This document shows, piece after piece, positions 27,201-39,200 of a stretch of 64,000 nucleotides of DNA (position 1 is the stretch's first letter; each line of letters opens with the position of its first letter). Origin of the DNA: a virus; the IMG/VR virus record IMGVR_UViG_3300015371_000007, positions 30,547 to 94,546 of that record, one strand, 5' to 3'. The notes under the pieces are model-generated. The model had not been told where the DNA came from. It searched no databases and worked only from the letters and a program-made list of their open reading frames with translations. The position numbers and the translations under genes were made by a program.

Positions 27201-30200
27201 CGGGCCGTCGACGACGTGAAGGAGTTGGACTCGCGGATCGCGAAGGTCGACACCGCGATCGCCGCCAAGATGCCGCCGTCGGCAGAGGGCCGACCTGTCC
27301 GCGAGCCGGCGCCGGCCGCTCCGTCAGGCTCCGAGGCGGCTCCGCCGACGGCGGCACTCCCCGACACCGTCGTCGAGACGCTCAAGAAGATGGGGCTCAC
27401 CGATCCCCACCTCGCGGACCTCACCTCGCTACAGGCCGCGTCGATCCTCAGTCACAGCGACCGCGGCGCGCTGCACGACCCGGAGGCTGCGGCGAACACC
27501 GATCCTGCGGCGCCGCGCACGCTGCGCAGCACCCCCGACTCGGTCGCGCACGCGGAGACGCTGGTTGAGACCTTGCGCGCGGGTGATCGCGTGACCGACA
27601 GCCGTGGGCGCGAATGGCATGTCACGCAACATCCAGTGGCCGGCGGCGGCACCGTCACGGGCCTGAGTGCGCGCGACGCGGATGGGCCGCAACCGGGCGC
27701 GGCGTTCCGCGATGCGTCCGGCGAGTGGCGCCACAACCCGGTCGTCACGGCGATCGTCGAGCGCGGGCGCATCACGCGCGGCCGCGCGATCCCACCGAAG
27801 GTCACCGGGTTCACCACGGCGAAGGGCAGCGTCTACACGGTCGCCGGCAGCGGCACGAGTCGGGCGAAGACGGCGACCGGCGAGAGCTTCGGGCCGTCGG
27901 ACCGCACGGTGTATCTCGACCCCAAGACCGCCGAACGCGCGCAGCTCCATCTCGACAACCACGACGAGGGCGAGACCACCGCGCGGCCACACATCCTGGC
28001 CGGTGGACGCATTGGCATCGTGGTCAAGAACCGCAAGACCGGCGAGGTGCGCAACGACCTGTCGCGCATCGTGCGCGGCTCGACGACGCCGGCCGTGGGT
28101 CTGCATCCCTTCGAGGTGTGGACGAAGGACGCGGAGGGTCGACGTCGCTGGCACTTCGGCAACGCGATCACGGAGGTGCAGACCGACGCGCCGACCGCGC
28201 CGGCCGAGAAGCCGACCGCGGTCTTCGCCTTCCACCAGCCCGACGAAAAGGGCGGTGCGCTGCCGATGTATCACGTGCAGGGCGGACCGCTCCATCGGTC
28301 GACGGTCTCCGCCGACACGCTGCGCGAGCACGGCATCGACGTGCCCGAGACGCCAAAGTTCGAGGGCCGCAAGCCGGCCACGCCGACGCCCGCCGATGCG
28401 CCACTCGGCGAATGGCAACCGATCGTCGGCCTTGAGGGGCATCGCGTCTACACGAGCGCAAAGGCGCGCTCGGTCGCTGGGCGAAACGTGGTGTACCTCC
28501 AGGCCGAGAGCAAGGATGGGAAGCGTCAGGCCTTCTATCTCGATGTTCACGGCAGCACGCGCAACGTCGACACGGTCGACGCGGTGGCGGGGGGCGATCC
28601 GTATGGGCCGAACGGCGAAGCCCCGGTGTGGAACGCCCCGACGATCGCGGCGGCAGAAGAAGTCGCGCGGCTGGTCCACTGGCAACGCGTCCATCTCACG
28701 GACGCGAGCGACGCCGAACTCGACGCGGTCTCGGCGCGGATAAAAGAGATCGTCGCGCGCACCGAGCCCGCCAAGACCGAGACGCCGAAGCCGGAAGACA
28801 AGCCCAAGACCGAAGCGAAGCCGACGAAGCCCACGTCGGAGATGAGCGACGCCGAGATCGCGCAGGCGATTCTGGACCGTCTCAAGGCCAAGGGCCAGAA
28901 GGTCGCGCCCACAACGGCCGCGCCCGAGACGTCACGCCGCGCGCCCGCCTCACGGCCCGCCGAGAGCCAGTCGACCGATCCGAAGGCGCAGGCCCGCGCC
29001 GAGCGGGCGCGGCTCATCGCCGAGTTGAAGAAGGAGCAGGCACAGGCGAAGGAGAAGGCCGACACGTCGTCGACGCCGTTGAAGCAAACGGACGAGGACG
29101 TCGAGACGCCGCTGTATCACGCAGAGGAAGAAGCCCCGTCGCCGAAAGCCGTCGAGCGCATGGTCGGCATCGTGCGCAGCTACCTGAACGAGGGCATCAC
29201 CGATTTCACCGCGGCGGCGCGCCAGTTCCAAGAGGACTACGGCGAGGACGCGCGCACGCTGGACGCGGCGCTGGAGCTGGGCTGGGAGATGCTCACGGGG
29301 CACACCGTGAGCGTGGCCGACGCCCTGGCTCCGCCGACGCAGGCTCCCGAACCACAGTGGCGCGACAACCTCCCCGAGGACGACGCCGAGACGATCGCGA
29401 ACGACCCGGTCGAGGTGTTGGAGGCGACGCTCCGCGAACAGGTCCAGCGCGGCAAGCGCCTGCGCGAGTGGGAAGCGAAACTCGTCGACAAGCAGGCGCA
29501 GATCGCGAAGCTCGAGAAAATCAAGAACCCGACCCGCAAGCAGCAGAAGACGCTCGTCAACAATCGGAAGAAGGTCGCCGAGGAATATCCGCGCCGCATC
29601 GCCGAGGCGAAGCTCGACATCGAAGAGACGTGGGAAGAGCTGGACCGGCTGATGACCGGGATCGACCTGGCCGACCTGCGCGCGCGCGTCGCGCGAAACC
29701 AGATCAAGCTGCGCACCCGGCGCACTTTCGCCGATGCGTACGAACAGCTCCTCAACGACCTGACGCCTGAAGCCCGCAAGAATGCCGAGCACCACTTCGG
29801 ACGGGCGACCGCCGGCCGCGACGTGCGCCACTTGCGCGTCGCGATGCAGATCTACGAGTTGCTGCTGGCGGACGATGGTCCCGAAGGCGGCGAGGCGGAG
29901 GCCAAGCGGCTGCTCGACGCGACCAACGCCTACTACGCCGACAAGAGCTATCTCGCCGAGACGCACGAGGGCCGCGAGACGGAGCACGACGCGTTCTACG
30001 CGGCGCTGCACGACGCCGCGGTGCTCGTCTCCGGCAAGGAAGATTTTGACCCGAACGATCTCGACGAATGGTCGGCGGGCGACTACGTCGACCCGAGCGA
30101 AGTCGGCACGCTGATTTTCCGCACGCTGGATCCGCAGACGGCGTCATTCGACGTCGATGAGTTCCATCGCGCGTATACCGACATTGAGTTCCGTCGCGAG

Positions 30201-33200
30201 CCGGACAGCACGTTCCCTCCGCCGGATACGTCGGTCAATCTGCTGCGCGCGAACGCGTCCGGGCCCATGCACACGAAGGCCGAGGGCGCGGCGCAGATCG
30301 AGCAGTGGAAAGCCGCCGCGCAGGAGGCTGGCCGCACACAGGACAACTCGCGGAAGATCATCCTCTCGCTGTACGACCGCACCGGCATCATCTCGAAGCC
30401 GTGGGAAGAGGCGGGCTACAGCGTGCGGCGCTTCGACATCTCGCCGAAAGCGGATGGCGGCACGGCCGAGGACCTGACGGAGTTCGGCAACTGGATGGCC
30501 GAGATCGAGGAAATGCTCGGCCAGGGCTATCAGATCGTCGGCGTGCTCGCGCAGCCGCCCTGCACGTCCTTCACCGACTCTGGCAATTCGCATTGGGACG
30601 CGCTCCATGACACCCCCAACGAGGAGTGGCTGACGCGCACCTACGGCGAAAAGGCGACCGAGTTCTTCGATCGGCCGATCGATTACGCGAACACGCTCGT
30701 GGCGGTGGTGAAGCTCGTGGTCGCGCAGGCGAACCCACGGTTCTACATGATGGAGAACCCGTTGGGGCGCATCGACCAGCAGAACCAGCTGCCGGAGCCG
30801 ACGCTGTCGTTCAACCCGTTCGACTTCGGCGAGCCGTTCTCGAAGAAGACGCAGATTTGGGGCGAGTTCAACCCGCAGCTGCCGACGTTCCGAGTGCCCG
30901 GCTCGAAGGAGGAAGGCGGACAAGGCAGTCGCACGTGGAATCTCTCCAGCGCGCGGAAGTACGAGCGCGAGATGACGCCCGAGGGATTCGCCTACGCGTT
31001 CTTCATGGCGAACCAGGCAGCGGCGCAGGAGGAGTGGGCCAACCAAGAGCGACCGCCCTACAGCGTGCCGCCGCCGGGCCAGAAGTACGACCCCACCAAC
31101 CCGGACCCCGATCTGATCACGACGCCGGCCGCGTTTGGTGACGAGGAGATGCCGGAGCTGACGCCTGAGCAAGCGGCAGCGCAGCGCGCCGAGGCGATCC
31201 GCAAGCTGAAGGAAGGTGCCGGCGCGCCGCCAGCGTCGCGGCCCGCTGAGAGCCTCCCGACGACGCCGGCCGACGACGGCCAGCGTTACGTCGTCTCCAG
31301 CAAGCGCGGGCCGACGCGCAAACTCGGCACCGGCGGGGTCTGGCAGGACACGCACTACGTCACCGGCGAGATCACGGCGACCGGTCCCGACTGGACCGAC
31401 AAGCGCGACGCGGCGCGGCCGCTGACGAAGGCCGAGGTCTATCAGATCGTGCAGGGCGCCGCCGAGCCGGAGGCGCTCAAGATCACGCACGCCGACGACG
31501 CGTCGAAGACGGTCACCATCGGCGAGGTGCAGGGCTACGTCGGCCAGGATGACGAGGACAACGCGATCTACGACCCCGACAAGGCGTGGGGCGCGCGACC
31601 CGCGCCCGCGTCGCAGCCGCCCCGGTCGCGGCCCGTCGAGAAGCCCACCGACGCGTACGACCGCGCCTTCGCCACCGCGCTGAAGCCCGACGATCCCCGA
31701 TGGGCGCCGCTGCGCGAGACCGGGGCGACGGAGTCACAGATCCTCGACGTGGTGCGCGAGGTGTTTCCCGAGGGCACGACGTCGTATCACACGCACCCGG
31801 ACACGGGCTGGGCCTTCGAGATCACGGGCGGCATGGTCCCGAGGGTCGTGGGCACCGCCGGCACCACAGGCGTCCGCGTCAGCGAAGTCGGGCGTCATCT
31901 CGCCGTCCAAGTCAGTCGCGCCCTCGACATCCCGTTGAACTACGAGGCGCGGCCGAAGGCGGAGCCGAAGGGGCCAGCGGTCCAGTTCACGCTCGACCAG
32001 CACCCGTTCACGGCGAAGGTCACGTTCAACCGGTCGGAGACCAACCCGCTCTATCGGGCGGTCATCACGCGCGAAGGCAAGCGCGTCCACGAGTATGAGA
32101 CCGTCGACCTCGACGACGCGGACACGTGGCTCACGCGCCAGCTCACGCAGACCGTGGAGGCGTTCAACGCGTCGCCGCGCGTCACCATCTCGCCGGCCGA
32201 CCACGAGACCGTCAAGACCTACCTGCAGGCGCTCGGCTACAACAACGTCACGCAGCACAAGGACGGCTCGCTCACGGTCCGCGCGACGGAGGGTCGGCAG
32301 CGGTTGGTGTTCCGCGCCACGCCCGGCACCGTCCGCCCCGATACGGGCGGGCCGAGCATCCGGCGCGACGTCGAGCGCCAGGCCGGCGCGCTGGTCGTGC
32401 GCGCGCACAACAAGACGCAGGCCTCGACCGCCGCCTTCAAACAGTTCGAGGCGGACCTGAAGCAGTTCGCCACCGGTCGGCCGTTGCCGTCGGCGTCGAT
32501 GGTCCGGAACGACTCGCGCGAGAAGGCGCAGCCCGGTGGCGTCATCGAGCTGCCGCCCACGCCGCCGCCGTCCCCTGACGCGACCCCGCAGCGCGACATC
32601 GCGTCGCTCCCGCGCGGCACCGCGCCGCCGTGGCAGATGACGCGCAAGGCGTTCCGCGACGATCGCCGCGCCTACACCGTGCCGAAGGGCAACATTTTCG
32701 CCTCCACGCCCGAGGACGTCATGTCCGGGGCCGCGCTGAAGGATCGCAGCCGGGACGAGTTGATCGCGTTCGCGCAGTACAGCGGCGTGCCGACGAAGGG
32801 CTCGAAGGAGAAGCTCGCCAACCGCATCCAGTCCGTGTGGCGCGTCCGGAGCTTCCTCGCGGGCCAGACGGTCCAGACCCTCTCGAAGTATCCGCAGAGC
32901 GATCTGAACCGGATGCACAAGCTGACGCATCGCGGGAAATCCGCGTCCTTCGCCGGCAAGGGCGGGCAGGCGATGTCGCTGCTCAAGTGGCTCGCGACGA
33001 TCCGGAAAAACGGCTTGGACATGATGGCGGACGCCATCCACGAGCTGCACGTCCGGAAAGCCCTGAAAGACGGGCTGGACGTCCCCGCCGAGGTGCTCAA
33101 GGACTACCCGGAACTGGCAAAGGAGGTCGCCGGTGGCGACATTGACAGCACGACAACGGGCGCGCCAGGATCGACTGGTGACCAACCGGCGTCCGGTGCC

Positions 33201-36200
33201 GCCCCGACAGGAGCTGCTGGCACAGGTCAAGGACCTGCTGCGGGCGGGCGTGCCCCACTGGACAGCGGCCCAAAGAGTCCTGCGGAAGTACGGTTTGCGG
33301 TACTTTCCCGATGGGCCGACGGCTTCTGGACCGACGACGTCCTCCCCAGCGCCCGCACCCACGGCTACGACGGCGACGACGCCACCCTCCGAGCCCTCTT
33401 CGACGGACGAGTAGCGTCCGCCCACGAATATCTCGAATCGGTGCGCCCGCTCGAAGCGGAGCACTCGGGCGATGCCTTCATCAAGGACGTCATCGCGCAC
33501 GGCGGCATCAACCTCTCGTACATGGGGCCGCGCCGCGTCGAGGAGTTCACCGTCGTCCAGCAGGCGCTGGCGGCGCAGGGCTACGTTGGTGTGCGGGCTC
33601 CCTTCCGCAAGAACGCCGGCATGTCGCTCGACGACATGCTCGTGGCGCTGAAGCCGAAGTGGCCGGACCTGACCGACGACTGGTCCGTCATCAACAAGCT
33701 CGAACGCATCGGCAGCGGCGAGGAGCCGGCGTCGTGGGGCACCGATAACTTCGCCACGGCGATCCGCGGCGCGGGCGTGGTGCTCGACGAACCGTGGTGG
33801 CAGGACTTCGACGGGACGACGGAGTTCACGCCCGATGCGTTCGAGGGCACGACCGCCGGGCGCCTCTTCCGTGAGCGCGCGGAGAACGCGGCTGACACGG
33901 GCATCCCCACCTACGCGGAGATGCTCGGCGAGATGGCCGACCGCGCCGACCAAGGCTTGCCGGTGTGGGACAACACGCGCGGCGCCGCGCTGGCGCTGCG
34001 CCATCTGGAGAACACCGAGTGGGTGTGGTGGCCGGCGCACACCGACAAGCCCGTGGCGCTCATCCGTCTGACCGAGAACAACGACGCGCAGGGCGACGGG
34101 CGCTACTACAAGGCGAAGATTCTGGAGCAGCTCGCCGGCTGGGGCACCGAGCCCGTGATGGAGAGCATCGGCCATCCGGATGCGCGCTTCGCCGACGGGA
34201 CGATTTCGGTCAGCTTCCCCAACAGCTGGGGCTATCTCCGCGCCGTTGATGCGCTGACCCCAGGCGCCGTCGGGGACGCGGCCAGTCCCGAGCAGACCAT
34301 GTCGTCCGCGGATCTCGCCGATCTCATCCGCGACGAGCTGGTGGAGGAAGGCAAGACCGGGAAGGACTCCCCGCTCCCCGAGCAGACCGCGTTCATGGTC
34401 GGGCCGAAGTCGCACGTCGATCACGACGTGACGCCCGCGCACCTCGCGTTTGCGCAGCAGCACTTCGCCGGCCGCACGGCGTTCTTCGCCGAAACCGTCA
34501 CGCTCCCTGACGATCTGCCGGCGCTGCCGTCGGCGCTCTATGGGCCGATCGCCGGCGATCCGCCGGTGCCGGATGCGGACGTGTTCCAGGCGAAGCGCGG
34601 CGATCGGGCGTGGGACTCGCGCCTCATCGACCGGCCGTCGCGCCCGAGCCGCAAGCTCACCGTCATTGCCGGCCCGAATGCGGACGGGCAGATGGTGCTC
34701 TACACCGCGTTCGGCGGCGAGCTGGCGCCGCAGGAACCCGGTGACCCCGGCGCGCGCGACAAGGCAGCATCCGAGCAGTTCTGGTCCGAGCACGCGCTGA
34801 GCGCTCCGGCGTTCAACGTCACGCCGCCCGAGCCGGAAGGCGAGCCGCGTGCGCCGTGGCAAATGACGCCCGAGGAATGGGCCGCGCACGAAGCGAAGGC
34901 GTTCGGCGACGCGCCGAAGCCCGTGACCGATCGGACCCGCGGCTGGCATCGCGGCCAGGTGCTCGATGCGGTGAAGGCCGGCAAGCCGGTTCCCGCGCGC
35001 GTGCTGGCGCTCTATCCCGAGGCGGCGCCGGACGCCGCGCCGGATGTCATCACCTTCCGCTCCGGCAACCAGACGTCGCCGACCGACATCGCCGGCTACA
35101 TCCGCGCCGGCAAGGCCGTGGGCGTGGTCGCGTTCGCCAATCCCAAGGTGCGGGCGCAGGCGGTCGAGTACGCGCAGCACGGCGGACCGGTGTTCGTCGA
35201 CTCCGGCGCGTTCGGCCACACGGTCGTCGAGAACGGCGTCGCGCGCTCCACGCTCGATTTCGACGCGGTGCTCGACTACTACATCGAGCTACTGGTCGAC
35301 ATCGGCGAGGCGCACGCCGGCAACGTGTGGGTCGTCGCGCCCGACGTCGCGCCTGCGATGGTCGACGGGCAGATGCGGACCTTCCCGCAAGAGACGCGCG
35401 ATCTCCAGAAGCAGTATCGCGCGCGCGTCCAGGCGCTGATCGACACGGGCGCCAACGTCATCGCCCCGGTGCAGGTCGACGAGTCGCGCTTCGTGGCCGA
35501 CGTGATCGACACCGTCGCCGACTTCCCCGGCGCGCAGCTCGGCTTGCCGGGCAACAAGGGCGCGGTGCCCGTCGACGTGCTGGCCGAAGCGATGGCGGCG
35601 CTGACCACGACGCACCTCGGCGAGGATTTCCGCGGCGTGCATTTCTTGGGCGTCGGCGATGTCGGGACCGCGAAGGCGAAGCTCCAGTACTACGTCGACA
35701 CGGTGCGCGCGGACTTCCCTGACGCGCTCATCACGTCGGATGCCACGCGCACCACGGCGATGATCGGCGAGGGCCGCGTCCTCACGGAAGGCGCGCGCAA
35801 GCAGCTCCGGATGCTCGGCGGCTTTGCCGCAGACGAAGAGGTGGTCGACTACGACCTCGACAGTGGCGTGGCCGGACAGTTCTTCCGCGGCGAGTGGGAC
35901 AAGTTCACGCCGCAGGAGCTGCAGCGCGTGTTCGACGCCGCCGGCCTCACCCGCGAGGCGGCGGAGCAGCTCCGCGCCGAGGGGCGCATCAACGAGATCT
36001 TCGACTGGAAGGGCTACCAGCAGTGGATGCGGGACAAGATCGAAACGCCCGCGGACCAAGAGCTGCCTGAGCCGCCGAACCCGGCGTTCGTGACGCCCGA
36101 GACGGATCCGTCCGTCTACCCGCCCGTCGTCGACACGCTCATGGACATCGTGAGCGACCGCGAAACGGCGAAGCCCACGACGCGCCTGCAAGCGCGCGAA

Positions 36201-39200
36201 GACGCCATCGCGCATATCGAGATGGACGCGCAGACGCCCGAGGAACGGGCCCGCGGCGACGCGATCCGCAAGCTGAAGGAGACGCAAGCCGCAGCGGCGC
36301 CGGCCGTCGACGTGCTCGACACGGGCGAGCAGCAGCCGCGCCTGCCCGGCGACGTCGGCGAGGTGCGGACGCAGGAGACGGCGACGCCGGAGTTCGACGC
36401 GCCGTTCTCGCTCACGTCCGAGATCGGCAAGACGAAGCCGCAGAAGCCGGACACGCTCTTCCAAGATCCGGACGAGGAGCGGATTCCGACCGCGACCGAA
36501 ATCAAGCTGATGGTCGACATCGTCGACTCGTACCCGAAGACGATGCCGTTCGAGGAGGCGGTGCGATCCTTCGCGGCCGAGTTCGGCGACGGGTTCGCCG
36601 GCAAGCTGCACACGGCGTTCGAGAAGGCGTGGAAGTTCCGGCGCCGCGAGGTCAAGAAGGTCGAGGACGTGTTGTCGGCGCGCAAGCCGGCGCCGCCCAA
36701 GAAGGAGGAGGAACCGGCGCCGCCGCCGCGCCCGCCGCAGCCGCCACCGCCGCCCGCGCCGCCGCCGTCGCTGCCGCCCGGATTGGCGGCACTGGCGGAC
36801 CGGCCGCTCGGCGTCGGGCAGAAGCACCGCACCACGCTGGTGAAGGATCTGTTCAGCAAGGATCCGGGGTACGTCGATTGGCTGGTGGGGCTGGACCGGC
36901 CGTCCGAGCTGTTCAAGCAGGTTCGGGAGTACTATACGAAGTACCGGCCCGACTACCTGAAGTACGTGCGGGACCGGGAGGCGGCGACGAAGGAGCCGGC
37001 GCCTGAGACGCCGCCGGCACCACCGGTCGATCCCGCGTCCGTGCTGACGCCGGACAACCTCGCCGTGCTGCGGCGCGCTGGGGTGACCGCGGAGGCCGGG
37101 CCAGACGGCACGATTCTGCTGAAGGGGCGCACGTATGCCTACAAAGACCTCATCCGATCAGCCGGAGGACGCTCAGCTCCTAGAGGAGATGATGGCCGCT
37201 TCACGGGATGGCTCATACCAGCCAACCGCCTGGCCGAACTCGTTGGTCGACTCGGAGACCGCCGTAGCAATGGTCAAGGATCCGGCCAACGCCGAGCCAG
37301 TTATGAAAGCCATCCAGAGCTTGCAGATCTCCGACGACGAGCTGACGAATGGCCTGACGCCAGCGACCTGCCAGGCGATCGTGCATCAGTTCTCTCGCCG
37401 GGTACTGCAGCCGTCATCACCAAAGGCGGGCTCGCCATCGGCATCCCGCAGTTCGTCCTCGACGAACAAATCGAAGACGTAGCGCGGATTTCGCACGCCT
37501 ATCAAAAGCAGCTGCCGGCCTTCATCCTCGCGTCCGAACCGGGGTCGGGCAAGACCTTCGTGCTCGGCGGCGCCATGCGCGAGCTGCGCCGGCAGGGCGC
37601 CAAGAAGATCGTCTACGTCACGCTGAACAACGACCTCGTCAGCCAGATCCGCAACGACCTCGCGGCGTTTGCGATCGGCGACGTGCAGTTCATTACCTAC
37701 GACAAGCTCCGCAAGACGGAGCCGTTCGCGGTCGACGCGATCATTTTCGACGAAGCGCAGAAGATCAAGAACGTCGAGGAAGGCGGCTCGGCCGTCGCCA
37801 TCGCGGCGCAGGGCTGGGTCGACGAGGCGAAGTTCACCATCTACGCGTCGGCGACGCCGGCCGAGAACCCCGTGCAGATGGAATACATCGCGACGACGGG
37901 CTTGCTGAAGCCGCTCGTGGGCGATGAGTTCTGGAAGTTCGCCGCCGCGTTCGGAGCGACCCCGCTCCGGCGCAAGGACGGCGCCGGCAACATCTACTAC
38001 GACATCGAATGGCGCCGCACGCTCACCAGCGATGCGGACGCCGCCGCCGCGCGCGAGTGGCTGCGGAAGCAGGGCGTCTACACGTCGCGGCGCATCCGGC
38101 TCCCTGATGGGCAGGTCGATTCGCGCAACGTCAAGATCGACGTCCCCGAGGTGCACGAGCGGCGCTACACGCAGATCTCGCAAGCCGTCGCGGCGATGGG
38201 GCCGGACGGCAACGCGAAGATGTGGGTGATCAACTTCCAGAAGCGCCTGCTCGAAGCCGCCAAGGTCCAGCAGGCGATCACGGAAGCCCGCAGCGCGCTC
38301 GACCGTGGCCGGTTCCCGATCATCTTCGTGGAGACGAAGGCGGAACGGCGCATCGACATCCCGGACCTCATGCAGCGCGAGCGCGACTATGCGCTCGCCG
38401 TCGGCATGGCGAAAGCGATGGGCGACAGTAAGCCCCGCCGCAAGGAGTTCGGCCTGCCGCCGGCCGGCGTGACCGAAGTGCTTGAGCACTACATGAACGC
38501 CAGCGGCGAGTCGGTGATCGAGATCCCGCCGGCCGTCGATGAGGTGCGCAAGGCGCTCGGCGCCGAGAACGTCGCCGAGTACACCGGCGACGTCAGCGGC
38601 AAGCAAGCGGCCGCGAACCTGGCCGAGTGGCGCGCGGGCGGACGCAAGGTGCTCGTCGCCACGATGGCGAAGGGCGGCACCGGGCTGTCGCTGCACGACA
38701 AGGTCGGCGACCATCAGACGACGCAGATCAACATCAACATGCCGTGGACGGCGACCTCGCTCGTGCAGGTCGCCCAGCGGTCGGCGCGGTATGGCTTGAA
38801 GGGCCGCGCCGAGATCATGTGGCTCTTCGCGCACAACATCCCGTTCGACCGCGCCCTGGCCCGTCGCGTCGGCGGACGAATGGCGGACCTCGGCGCGATC
38901 GTGCACGGCGAAGCGCTGCCGGGATCCGAGCAGATCGAAAATTGGGACTTCGAGGACGAATCGTTCGCCGACGAAGAAGTCAAGCGCGTCACGGCCGAGA
39001 TGAACCGGGAGGCGGGGAACGTCGCGCTCGAACAGGGCGAGGTGCCCGACGACATCGCGCGCGAGGCGGAGCCCGCGCGGTGGACCGGCGAGAACATCGC
39101 GTCGATCCTCAACATCCCGCGCGACCAGGGCGACGCCATCGCGGCGCTGACGCAGTTCGCGGGACTGGACCTCCCGTCGTTCCCCGGCATCCTGCTCGTC

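Noticed and set aside
28800-29100. A third overprinted gene in the giant gene's Lys/Pro-rich linker
   Set aside because: Other frames here lack a good ribosome binding site and keep the composition of shadows; the phase switch seen at 33.1 and 37.1 kb was not apparent.
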